Positions 1 through 8,952 of a DNA stretch of 36,281 nucleotides are shown here, piece by piece. The position numbers and the translations under genes are program-made. The notes under the pieces are model-generated. The model was given only the letters and a program-made list of their open reading frames with translations, did no database searches and had not been told where the DNA came from. This DNA comes from Verrucomicrobiota bacterium (GTDB lineage Bacteria; Verrucomicrobiota; Kiritimatiellia; Kiritimatiellales; Tichowtungiaceae). Within the stretch, counting starts at the first letter, position 1. Each line of letters opens with the position of its first letter. The DNA is taken from the NCBI GenBank assembly GCA_030153935.1, contig JASKKX010000013.1, forward strand, positions 1 to 36,281, given 5' to 3'.

Positions 1-1
1 C

Positions 2-91
2 CTTTGCTCCGAAGCTTATCCGCGGTTTAACCCGAGTGACGGGCAGATCGTCTATGTGGGACTGGGCCTATATAAAAAAGCTATGGCCTGA
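2..91 (+). CDS. C-terminal end of an unidentified protein (partial, enters from left edge)
   Basis: Open frame from window start: ...LCSEAYPRFNPSDGQIVYVGLGLYKKAMA*; converges on the minus-strand MFS gene. Confidence 0.45.
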   Translation, partial: LCSEAYPRFNPSDGQIVYVGLGLYKKAMA

Positions 92-2270
92 TTAATTGAT
101 ATGTGAAATAAACACAGGCAAGCGCATCGGTGAAATCTGTGGGTCCGCCGGTCGAGATCAATGTGAGAATTCCTTTTTTCAGAAATTGTTCAGATCCGTT
201 GAAATCCTGTTTCCGCAGGAAAGTTTCGCACACAGATCCAATCTGTACCCAAGACTTATGACCGAAAAACTGTTTGAGATTTTTACGTGCTCTGAAGAAA
301 TCCAGACTGTCTCTGCAATCATTCAGGAAGGTATCTATCACCGGGTCATTTCCCTCTGAAGCCGCTGCCCGGTAGAGCTCTTCTAAATAAGGTTGAAAAT
401 CAAGGATATCCGAATAGAGGGAAAAGACGGTTTCTTTATATCGCCGACTCCGCCGTTTATGGACAGATTGAAACAGATACTGAAGAAAGGTTCCTTCCGT
501 ATCCATATTTTTCAGAGCAATGATATAGTTCAATTGAGCCGCTATCGGATTATCCTGTAGAAAATAAATTCTCACTTTATCCAGGTAATCGGTATTGCCT
601 GTCCTGCCAAGCGATTTCGCCGCTATTGACCGGATAATCAGATCGGGATCATCCAGCAGTGAAATAAGAAGATGTTCAATTTCTGATCCTTTATATGCGC
701 CGAGAGCAAACAGGGCTTTTTCCCGGTAATAGGAGTCCGGATCCGCTGCTTCGGAAAGGAGATACGGCAGAAGAGACGGACGGGGAAAGTTGAAAAGGGA
801 GATAATCATCTCCTCTTTACTGTTTGAAAGAGGAGTTCCCATAAGGGATTTAATTTCTCTTGTGGCGGTTTCGTTTGCGTTATTGCCGATCGAAAGCAAT
901 ACGGTTTTTTTCTTAAATTCCGAATCGGCCCGGCCCAGTTTGCCGATATCGATATAGGCTCTCATCCCGTCCGGAGAAAAAACAGAAAGCATATCCCGGG
1001 CGGAAAGGCTTCCTTTTTCTTCAACCGACAGAGAGAGCCAAAGACCGATTACGCCAAGTATAAAAATAAGAGCGAAGAGAATCGCGTAAGGATTTAAAAC
1101 GACCGGGAAATGAATCAGCGTTCCTATATCAATACAAAAACCGCCTATAACTCCAAACAGGAGGGAAACAATAGCCATCATAAAATTATTCATGGCATTA
1201 TAACTGAAGGCCTCTTTTTCCGGAATTCGGTATAAAAAAAGGCGATTGATAAAGATATCACTGGCTCCGAGACAAAAGTAGGAGAAAAATCCGAGTAACA
1301 GAAAAACAATGAGAGGCGCGGCGACCGGCACAATCATCCAGAACAGGGAGACAGCGATTCCCCCGGACATAGAGACCAGTAATAAGGGGCGGCTGCCGAT
1401 TCGATCCCCGAAGGTTCGAGTGAAAACTCCGGACAGGTAATAGGCCAGCACCTGGGTCATCGAGTACAGGAAAATAATATTAAACGGAAGTTTGGCTTCC
1501 AGGCGAAGGAAGGGAATGGTCAGTCCCATCAGCACCATAAGGGATACATTGGTCCATCCAAGCAGCAGAATCAGGCATTCATTCCGGTCCTGCAGTGCCT
1601 CCTTCAAAAGCACGTTGAGATTTCTTCCTTTTGTATACGAAACGCCGTCTCGGCATGGAATTTTCTTCAGCTGGCTCGATGCGGCGGTATTCATTACAAC
1701 GCCGCCGAACTGCATGGCGAGCAGGCCCGTCAGCCCGGAAAAAGCCTGTACGGAGGATATGGCGAAGCTGATCAGCTTTGACAGCAGAGCGGTCACCTGA
1801 AACGCGATTCGTGTCTGAGAGATTACCCGCCCGTAAGTTGCCGGAGTGGAAATCAGCTTAAGTTCCGGATTCGCCACTACCACGCCGGCCATTCGGAAGA
1901 TGCAGAAACAGGTGTATACGGTCAGAATGAGGTAAACGGCGGCTTTTCCAGACAGGAAAAACAATGAGAAATAGAACAGGCAGATCAAGCCGCGAATCAA
2001 CCAGGCCCCGTAATGGATTTTGATATAATTTTTTCCGGCGAGTAACCGCGGAAGGAAAGGCAGGATCATTCCCGCCACAAAGGGCGCGGCGGAAAGATAG
2101 CCTAACTGAATATTGGAAGCCCCGAATGTCATTGCCAGCAGAGCGACAACCGTATCACCCAGAAAATTGTATCCGGCACCGTTAAGGGCTTGATACCGGT
2201 TATAATATTTCTGCCCTCTCTGACGTTCTTTTTCCGATAAAAATTTACTTTTCAAGTCCATGGTGCTCAA
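81..2270 (-). CDS. MFS-type membrane transporter fused to C-terminal HEAT-repeat-like region
   Basis: 729 aa; about 12 hydrophobic segments then LFALGAYKGSEIEHLLISLLDDPDLIIRSIAAKSLGRTG HEAT-like repeats. Confidence 0.75.
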   Translation of the reverse strand: MSTMDLKSKFLSEKERQRGQKYYNRYQALNGAGYNFLGDTVVALLAMTFGASNIQLGYLSAAPFVAGMILPFLPRLLAGKNYIKIHYGAWLIRGLICLFYFSLFFLSGKAAVYLILTVYTCFCIFRMAGVVVANPELKLISTPATYGRVISQTRIAFQVTALLSKLISFAISSVQAFSGLTGLLAMQFGGVVMNTAASSQLKKIPCRDGVSYTKGRNLNVLLKEALQDRNECLILLLGWTNVSLMVLMGLTIPFLRLEAKLPFNIIFLYSMTQVLAYYLSGVFTRTFGDRIGSRPLLLVSMSGGIAVSLFWMIVPVAAPLIVFLLLGFFSYFCLGASDIFINRLFLYRIPEKEAFSYNAMNNFMMAIVSLLFGVIGGFCIDIGTLIHFPVVLNPYAILFALIFILGVIGLWLSLSVEEKGSLSARDMLSVFSPDGMRAYIDIGKLGRADSEFKKKTVLLSIGNNANETATREIKSLMGTPLSNSKEEMIISLFNFPRPSLLPYLLSEAADPDSYYREKALFALGAYKGSEIEHLLISLLDDPDLIIRSIAAKSLGRTGNTDYLDKVRIYFLQDNPIAAQLNYIIALKNMDTEGTFLQYLFQSVHKRRSRRYKETVFSLYSDILDFQPYLEELYRAAASEGNDPVIDTFLNDCRDSLDFFRARKNLKQFFGHKSWVQIGSVCETFLRKQDFNGSEQFLKKGILTLISTGGPTDFTDALACVYFTYQLIRP

Positions 2271-2582
2271 CGCAATAAAAATTGCTGTTTACGAATTTTC
2301 CGAACAAAGTACAGCATATCGCAGATCAAAAGATAAAACGGTCCGCCATCGGAGTCAGTTCTGTTCTCCGTTTATCCTGACTCGGTGAGAGAAGAAACGG
2401 CGCGACAGATCCGAAACAGAAAGTGGATTGTGATTTCTCTCATTTCTTTTCAGGTTAGGTACCCATGTATTGCCGGGGTTTATCGGAATTCATGCTCCCC
2501 TGAATTACGTTGTCATCCAAAGCCGGGCAGGATATTTTCCAAACAGATATTACTTGTTGCTCAGCCGTGATGAAGGGGAAAA

Positions 2583-3482
2583 ATGAGGTTTTCGGCAGTT
2601 TGGAATATTCTATTGCGGTGCAGCGCAATTCTGTTTTTCTCCGGTTGTGAAAAAACACTTCAGTTTGACGGGGAAAAAGCATTTTCAGAAACCGAGGCGC
2701 TGGTGAAAATTGTGCCGCGAAATGCGGGCAGCGGCGGTGCGCGCCGTGCCGCGGTGCATCTGGAAAGTCGTTTGAAAGCGTTCGGATTGAAGACCGCTAT
2801 GGATACATTTTCCGAAGAGACACCGAGCGGGAAAATGTTTTTCAACAATGTACTCGGACATTTGCCGGGAAAAACCAACCGGCTGATTGTGCTCGCTTCG
2901 CACTTCGACACAAAGAGCGGCATTGCGCCCGATTTTCAGGGAGCCAATGACTCCGGGTCCAGTTCCGGCGTGCTGATGGAATTGGCACGGGTGCTTGCGG
3001 AACACGCGCCGTTCAAAACCGGATTTCTGGTTGCATTTCTGGATGGTGAAGAATGCCGCACCGAATACGGCCCGCACGACGGGTTGCACGGCAGCCGGCG
3101 CCTTGCACAGCGGATTTTTGATGCAGACGACGCCAAACGGGTGGAGGCGGTGATTGTTCTCGATATGGTCGGCGACAACGATCTGAAGATTTCTGTGCCG
3201 CGCAACAGCCACCGCGGTCTGGTGAAAGAGTTGTTCGCTGCCGCGCACGAAACGGGAGTTCGCTCGCAGTTCAGCCTCGGAACCGGCTCGGTTCTTGACG
3301 ATCACGTTCCGTTTCAGATCGCGGGCATGCCGGCAGTGGACATCATCGATTTCGAGTACGGTTCTGCACCGGGCCTGAATGACTATTGGCATACGCCTGA
3401 AGATACGCTCGATAAACTGTCAGTCCAAAGCCTGCAGACGGTCGGGGCTGTTATATTGCGCATGGTGGAAAACCTGCAGTGA
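2583..3482 (+). CDS. M28-family peptidase / glutaminyl-peptide cyclotransferase-like protein, lipoprotein-like signal
   Basis: LASHFDTK, GANDSGSSSGVLMELAR, FLDGEE, VLDMVGD, DYWHTPEDTLDKL motifs of the M28/QC fold; N-terminal LFFSGC lipobox-like. Confidence 0.8.
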   Translation: MRFSAVWNILLRCSAILFFSGCEKTLQFDGEKAFSETEALVKIVPRNAGSGGARRAAVHLESRLKAFGLKTAMDTFSEETPSGKMFFNNVLGHLPGKTNRLIVLASHFDTKSGIAPDFQGANDSGSSSGVLMELARVLAEHAPFKTGFLVAFLDGEECRTEYGPHDGLHGSRRLAQRIFDADDAKRVEAVIVLDMVGDNDLKISVPRNSHRGLVKELFAAAHETGVRSQFSLGTGSVLDDHVPFQIAGMPAVDIIDFEYGSAPGLNDYWHTPEDTLDKLSVQSLQTVGAVILRMVENLQ

Positions 3483-3702
3483 TCCGCAACGGAGACCGCC
3501 GGCAGCAAACGGTTTCGCGGAGAACGACTCTTCTGCAAGGCGATGGTGCAGAATGTCTTTGAAAACTTAAGGATGCGCTGTTTTTTCCCGTAACGTTCAG
3601 AACGGGTGCGGCGGTCTATCTCCGTGACGATTTCTTCTGCAGGATCGTGTACGCTAATCGGCGTAAAAAAGTTTTCGCCGTTGCCGATAAGAGTGCTCTT
3701 GA

Positions 3703-4317
3703 TTAGAGATCGTATTGAATCACCCAGTCGGTAGCGGGCAGGGAGAGCTTTACTTCGCGATAGTGATCGGAAAGTTCCCCCTTTTCTTCCGCAGGCTCGC
3801 CGCGGCAGATAATTTTAAACGCCCGGCATTTATCGAGCCCCACAGCTTCAAGGAAGTTATCGGTACGGACCATCATAGAAACCACACCCTGCAGTTCGCC
3901 GTTGGTGAGTACAGGATAACGCATGGCGATAAGGCGCGGCTGAATAAGGCTGCCGTGGCCCGGCTCGCTGAGTTGCGGCGCAGGGTTTTTATCCATCTGT
4001 TCCCAGAAATAATCGAGCTGTTTGACTTTACGCAGACTGAAGCCCCGGGCGAGCGCATTCCGTCTGCGGTAGGTCTGGCGGATGACGTAGTCCGTATCGA
4101 TCAGCGTTCCGCCGAAAAATCCGTCCGTGGCTTCGGCACAAGGCCTTATGGCATCGCGGAAGGTCTCCACGGTCGGTTTTTGTGCGGCGACCTGACCGAG
4201 GCGGGCGAAGGCGTTGTCGAAATAGGTTTCGACGGCAAGGCCAATCGGATCATCGGTCTGTGCGGCCTGAACCGCGAGGGCGGTGAGCAGCAGGGCAAGG
4301 GTGATGCAACGCTTCAT
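3703..4317 (-). CDS. secreted protein, possible Cache-like sensor domain
   Basis: Signal peptide MKRCITLALLLTALAVQAA; overlaps the upstream methyltransferase gene by 4 nt. Confidence 0.5.
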   Translation of the reverse strand: MKRCITLALLLTALAVQAAQTDDPIGLAVETYFDNAFARLGQVAAQKPTVETFRDAIRPCAEATDGFFGGTLIDTDYVIRQTYRRRNALARGFSLRKVKQLDYFWEQMDKNPAPQLSEPGHGSLIQPRLIAMRYPVLTNGELQGVVSMMVRTDNFLEAVGLDKCRAFKIICRGEPAEEKGELSDHYREVKLSLPATDWVIQYDL

Positions 4318-4997
4318 AATGAGTCCTTCTTTTTGAGTTCAAAAACGGTAATGTATCCCGAGTGATGCGAGTCCGCCCTCCAGGTGAATGGACTGGCATC
4401 AAACGCTTCGCGCAGTCTGCCTTCGATATTTTCAGCGATTTCGCTCTGCTGAAAAAGCCAGTAGCCAGAGCGGGCACAGAGTATGCCGAACCAGCTGGTG
4501 GGAACGTCGACGTCGACGATGATGAACGATCCGCCAGGCCTGAGGACTCGTGCGGTTTCAGTCAGCACTTTCTTTTTCAGTTCAAAGTGGATGTGGTGAA
4601 AGAAAAAAGTCGAGACAGCGGCGTCGAAAGAGCGGTCTCTGTAAGGGAGCTGTTCTGCAAGGGCGGCGTCGAAACGAATGTTGGATATAGGGGCAGCTTT
4701 GCGTTTGGCGATCTCAATCATTTCTTCGGCGGCATCGAGGCCGGTGCAGAGTGAGTGTTCTTTATCGGTGAGCGCACGGGCAATATCGCGAGTGAGTGTG
4801 CCGGTGCCGCAGCCGATGTCGAGAATCTGTTCATTGCCACGTAGTGCGAGCAGCCGGGTGACGAGGCGGTGGTATCGCCGCTCAAAACCGAGAGTCATCA
4901 GAGGGACGAGCAGGTCATAGACCGGCGCGGCGTGATCGAGAGTAATGCCGTCGGTCTGCTGTGCAACGCTTGAGCGCCTGTGCTGTTTTTTATGCAT
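4314..4997 (-). CDS. class I SAM-dependent methyltransferase
   Basis: ILDIGCGTGTLTRDIA motif I; LRPGGSFIIVDVD; start MHKKQHRR overlaps stop of the upstream gene. Confidence 0.85.
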   Translation of the reverse strand: MHKKQHRRSSVAQQTDGITLDHAAPVYDLLVPLMTLGFERRYHRLVTRLLALRGNEQILDIGCGTGTLTRDIARALTDKEHSLCTGLDAAEEMIEIAKRKAAPISNIRFDAALAEQLPYRDRSFDAAVSTFFFHHIHFELKKKVLTETARVLRPGGSFIIVDVDVPTSWFGILCARSGYWLFQQSEIAENIEGRLREAFDASPFTWRADSHHSGYITVFELKKKDSL

Positions 4998-6006
4998 ACT
5001 GCAGATCCTGAAGATCAAGCACAGAGAACATCGAATCAGCCAGATATTCTGCTGTTTTCTTGTGGATGCCGAGGCCCATGTCGCCGAGTTTCCGCAGACC
5101 GTCGCGCATCATGCCGAATCCAAGCTGCGCGGCTGGAAGGGCGATGGGCAGGACCTCGAGATAAAGCCGGTCAGTAACGGTCAGATCGCGGGTTCCCAGG
5201 GTCTGGAAAAATTCCGGTTGATTTTTCCAAAGACTGGAAAGCAGATAGTTGTGGCGGCGTTCGATATGGTCGCGGGCGAGGTCGCGGATATCATCGAGCA
5301 CCTGACAGCCGATTCCGAACCGGAGCAGCGCCTTTTTAAGTTCTGCGGAGCGGTGGCGGTCCAGGTGCGGCTCTACGATCTCCGGAGCGAAAAATGCGAC
5401 GTTGAAGAGGAGGCCGGTTTTATAGCGGTGAATGACAGAGAGGACGGTTTCCGGGTCCGGGCGCTCAATAATGCCTTCCTCTTCGCTCGCTTCCTGAGCG
5501 GCGCTCGGCAGGAGAATTTGCAGAGAGCGCTCTGAAAGAGCCTGTGCCTGTTTTGCAGCCAGGGCACCGGTCTCGACTCCTTCGGCAAGAAGTTGCTGGA
5601 AGATGCGGTCGGCTGTCATGATGGAGACGACTTGTCGCATAACGCGCGAGGAACCGGGCATTTGTATCGGAATGACAACCTTATCTTCGTGATCGAGCAG
5701 ATTATCGGCGCTGGTAACCCAGATGCGGAAGAGATGAATCAATTTGCCGTAAAAGAGGCGATGTTGCGGCTCACAGTCGAGCAGGTGATACATGGACTGA
5801 AAGAGGGTGGAAAAAATATTTTTACGCAGGGTGTAAAACGATTCGGGAACAGAATCCATTGAAACTCTGTATTCAGAAGGTGTGTCGGGCGGGACGTGTA
5901 AAACTTCATCAGCTGTTTTGTAAATATATTTAATAGCAATACGTTGCTCATCGAACGCCGCCTTGAAGATGCGGTCTGTCTTCCAAATATCTGTCCATGT
6001 TTTCAT
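4990..6006 (-). CDS. class I isoprenoid-synthase-fold protein (polyprenyl synthetase-like)
   Basis: Two Asp-rich motifs: SADNLLDHEDK and QVLDDIRDLARDH; all-alpha length about 338 aa. Confidence 0.65.
   Translation of the reverse strand: MKTWTDIWKTDRIFKAAFDEQRIAIKYIYKTADEVLHVPPDTPSEYRVSMDSVPESFYTLRKNIFSTLFQSMYHLLDCEPQHRLFYGKLIHLFRIWVTSADNLLDHEDKVVIPIQMPGSSRVMRQVVSIMTADRIFQQLLAEGVETGALAAKQAQALSERSLQILLPSAAQEASEEEGIIERPDPETVLSVIHRYKTGLLFNVAFFAPEIVEPHLDRHRSAELKKALLRFGIGCQVLDDIRDLARDHIERRHNYLLSSLWKNQPEFFQTLGTRDLTVTDRLYLEVLPIALPAAQLGFGMMRDGLRKLGDMGLGIHKKTAEYLADSMFSVLDLQDLQYA
5193..5241 (-). repeat. palindrome pair (31-bp period) inside isoprenoid-synthase-like CDS
   Basis: Coding strand CTTTCCAGTCTTTGGAAAAATCAACCGGAATTTTTCCAGACCCTGGGAA. 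Confidence 0.8.
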
Positions 6007-6122
6007 TAATATCAAATCATATTAGTCATGTTTAGTCCTTCTAACAATCCAAACGTTCATTTTTAATTTTTTTGATCAGCTGTTTCTGTTCCCCATGTGC
6101 ATAACGGGGCTGCTTTTACATA

Positions 6123-6767
6123 TCACTGCGGCGGCAAAACCCCTTCGGAGACGAGCTGAGCATCCATTTCCGGAGTAAGCGGCATGGGCAGCGGCGGCCG
6201 TCCGCTGCGGATGGCATCCATCTGTACGTCTTCCAGATGCTTTTTAAGAGCGTCTCCGGTCAGTTTCGGTTCCGGCGGTTTTTCTTCTGCCTGCTGTTTG
6301 CGCCGTTCCTCGATTTTTCTCAGAAGTGCCCGCCGGCGTTCCGCGTAGGAATTCTGTTGGGAAGATGGCTGGCTCCTGGCCATTTGCTCTCCGTCTCCGG
6401 ACTCCAGCTTGAACAGTACAACTTCGTTCCCTTTACGCAGCAAAGCTTCTGAGGAATCCATATCCGCTTCGACCAACTCCAGGCCATCCTGCGGTTCACC
6501 GATACGAAGGATATAGCTTTTCTTGAGGTTACTATCGATAATACCGGCCCGTATAGAACCGTCCGAACCTTCCAGCAGCATGGAAAGACGCAGATTGCGG
6601 GCGAACGATTGGGTGGACGAAACCGTTTGCAGTGCATCGGCTTCGAGCGGTTCCTGTCCAAAAGGCTGTTTATCAATAATCGGCTGATAACGACTGAATC
6701 CTTCCTCCGCCGCACTGCTGAGCAGAGCGGAGAACAGCAGGATCAAGATGGGTCCCTCTCTCTTCAC
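6123..6767 (-). CDS. hypothetical secreted protein
   Basis: GTG start giving VKREGPILILLFSALLSSAAEEGFSRYQPI; signal-like N-terminus, polar low-complexity C-terminus. Confidence 0.5.
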   Translation of the reverse strand: MKREGPILILLFSALLSSAAEEGFSRYQPIIDKQPFGQEPLEADALQTVSSTQSFARNLRLSMLLEGSDGSIRAGIIDSNLKKSYILRIGEPQDGLELVEADMDSSEALLRKGNEVVLFKLESGDGEQMARSQPSSQQNSYAERRRALLRKIEERRKQQAEEKPPEPKLTGDALKKHLEDVQMDAIRSGRPPLPMPLTPEMDAQLVSEGVLPPQ

Positions 6768-6850
6768 TAGGACAGAGAGTATCTGTTCTTGTCTAAATTT
6801 CGTCAAGCGGTAGGCTGTTAGCAACACATATTAGAAGCAAAGGAATCTGC

Positions 6851-8512
6851 ATGCGACGTGGAATTGCGACTCTGCTGATTGTTTTAACGGCCTGCGCCGT
6901 TTCGGCGCAAATGCCGCACCGGGTGGCCGTGCTGGTGAACGAAAATTCGCAGGATTCAAAAAAGGCGGCGAATATTTTTGCCGTGCTGCACGGAGTGCCG
7001 GGCGTTAATCTGATCTATCTCGACCTGCCGGACTCCATGGTTGCCGGTCGTGCGGAATGTACACCGGAGGAATTCCGGACGCTCATTTATGAACCGGCAC
7101 AGAAAACAATCGAAGACCGCGGCCTGAACGACCAGATTCTGGCCTGGATCTATTCCGTCGACTTCCCGATCCGTATCGTTACCTCTTCCAATGATCGGCA
7201 GCAGATGTCGATTATGGGGCTCACGTTCACCCGCGGCAGGGTTCCCCCGCTGGAACAGATTGAAAAAGGACTTTTTTTGTCCCCCCTTTTCGCCGGGCCG
7301 GCAAAAGAGGGCGGGCCCAAAAATCCGCCGAGCTCTTTTGATGTTCTGAATGCAAGGCTCAAAGACAGGATGCCGCTGCCTTCCATGATGCTCGGCTATA
7401 TCGGAGAAAACGGGACAGATATGGGCACTGTACTGCGCTGCATTGAAGACGGCGTCCGCGCCCGTCGTCAAGGCGGCGGCAACCCGCGCGTGCTGCTGGT
7501 GAAGACCGACGACAAAGCCCGGTCCGAGCCGCGCGAATGGCAGTATGCCGATGTCAAAGCGGAACTGGCGCTGCGTAAAGGGACCGCAGTGATTGCCACC
7601 AACCAGCCTCCCGCGCAAACCGGTCTGATGGGGGTAATGACCGGTGCGGCCAACCTGAATCCATCCGGCTTCGGCACCTTTGCGCCGGGAGCGCTGGGCG
7701 AACATTTCACCAGCTGGTCTGCTGAATTCCAGAAGCCGCAGACCAAATGCACCGAGTGGCTGAAGGCCGGTGCGACTGTGACGGCGGGCATGGTGACCGA
7801 ACCATACAATGTCTGGACCAAATTCCCGCATGCACGCTTTTTTTCCCACTATGCCTCCGGTTGCACGGCAATGGAGAGTTTTTACCAATCCATTGCCAGT
7901 CCGGTGCAGATCCTGCTCCTCGGCGATCCGCTTTCACAGATCAGAAGACTTCCGGTTCAAATTAAAGCGGTTGGCCTGAACAAAGAAATTACCAGCGATC
8001 TGGATGCCGCCTTTGTGGCTCAGGCGAAATTTCCGATTCCTGTCAAAGTGTTCTACAGTGCTTTGCTCGACGGAAAACAGATCAAAGCGATGGAAGGAAA
8101 TAAACTGGTGGAGCTGCCGTTTGCGCAGATGGGCGATGGATATCATGAAATCCGTCTGATTGCGCAGGAGCTTTCCTCGGTGACACTCGGCGGGTTCAAA
8201 GATTTTCCGATCAGGATCAATAAAAAAGGACGTTCGCTGAAGATCACCGGCATAGCCGACGGCGCACCGCATCAGGTGGTTGTTACCGCTTTTCCCGGCG
8301 GCGAAGACCGACCGACAGAAATGGCTCTGCTTTGGAACGGGCGCGAGCTCGACCGTAAACCGTATACGGCGGATACGCAACTGGTCTTCGATGAACGGAC
8401 CGTCGGAGAGGGGCCGCACCGCCTGCAGGCGGTTGCCGTCTATGAAGACGGCATGGAAGTGCGCAGCGAACCGCAGTCTTTTGCTATTGCATTTAATCCT
8501 TCGCCTGAATAA
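6851..8512 (+). CDS. TIGR03790-family protein
   Basis: Signal peptide followed by MPHRVAVLVNENSQDSKKAANIFAVLHGVPGVNLIYLDLP; family recognised from memory of N-terminal pattern. Confidence 0.7.
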   Translation: MRRGIATLLIVLTACAVSAQMPHRVAVLVNENSQDSKKAANIFAVLHGVPGVNLIYLDLPDSMVAGRAECTPEEFRTLIYEPAQKTIEDRGLNDQILAWIYSVDFPIRIVTSSNDRQQMSIMGLTFTRGRVPPLEQIEKGLFLSPLFAGPAKEGGPKNPPSSFDVLNARLKDRMPLPSMMLGYIGENGTDMGTVLRCIEDGVRARRQGGGNPRVLLVKTDDKARSEPREWQYADVKAELALRKGTAVIATNQPPAQTGLMGVMTGAANLNPSGFGTFAPGALGEHFTSWSAEFQKPQTKCTEWLKAGATVTAGMVTEPYNVWTKFPHARFFSHYASGCTAMESFYQSIASPVQILLLGDPLSQIRRLPVQIKAVGLNKEITSDLDAAFVAQAKFPIPVKVFYSALLDGKQIKAMEGNKLVELPFAQMGDGYHEIRLIAQELSSVTLGGFKDFPIRINKKGRSLKITGIADGAPHQVVVTAFPGGEDRPTEMALLWNGRELDRKPYTADTQLVFDERTVGEGPHRLQAVAVYEDGMEVRSEPQSFAIAFNPSPE

Positions 8513-8526
8513 AGAACTCATGCTTC

Positions 8527-8952
8527 ATGAAAATCTGGACCTCCAACAGCCCTTCCAATACCTGGAAAATCGCCGCGGAGTTTTTCCAAACATTGGAAAA
8601 ACCGGCGGTGATCGCCTTGCACGGTAACCTGGGAGCGGGGAAAACCTGCTTCGCACAGGGGCTGGCACTGGCTGCAGGCGTTAAAGAACCGGTCTGCAGC
8701 CCCACCTATACGCTCATCAGCGAATACCGCGGAACCGTTGCATTCAACCATATTGATCTTTACCGCCTCGGCGGACCTGAAGAGGCGTTCGACCTCGGCC
8801 TCGACGAATATCTCGAAACCGACGGCATCACCGTCATCGAGTGGCCAGAGCGCGCGGCCGAGCTGCTGCCGCCGTTTACGGTTCATTTACGCATTAACCG
8901 CGGAGAAAACGACGGACAGCGCATCATCTCTATTGTGGAGAACCCCTTATGA
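8527..8952 (+). CDS. tsaE: tRNA threonylcarbamoyladenosine biosynthesis ATPase TsaE
   Basis: Walker A LHGNLGAGKTCFAQGLA; SPTYTLISEY; HIDLYRL; VIEWPERA. Confidence 0.93.
   Translation: MKIWTSNSPSNTWKIAAEFFQTLEKPAVIALHGNLGAGKTCFAQGLALAAGVKEPVCSPTYTLISEYRGTVAFNHIDLYRLGGPEEAFDLGLDEYLETDGITVIEWPERAAELLPPFTVHLRINRGENDGQRIISIVENPL
8551..8601 (+). repeat. palindrome pair (31-bp period) inside tsaE
   Basis: CCTTCCAATACCTGGAAAATCGCCGCGGAGTTTTTCCAAACATTGGAAAAA. Confidence 0.85.

Noticed and set aside
5981-5995. TTCCAAATATCTGTC at the start of the isoprenoid-synthase gene as a further copy
   Set aside because: Only one half-site; no partner at 31 bp.
6956-7888. 310-aa minus-strand ORF opposite the TIGR03790 gene
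   Set aside because: Antisense artefact; sense strand has a signal peptide and coherent protein.
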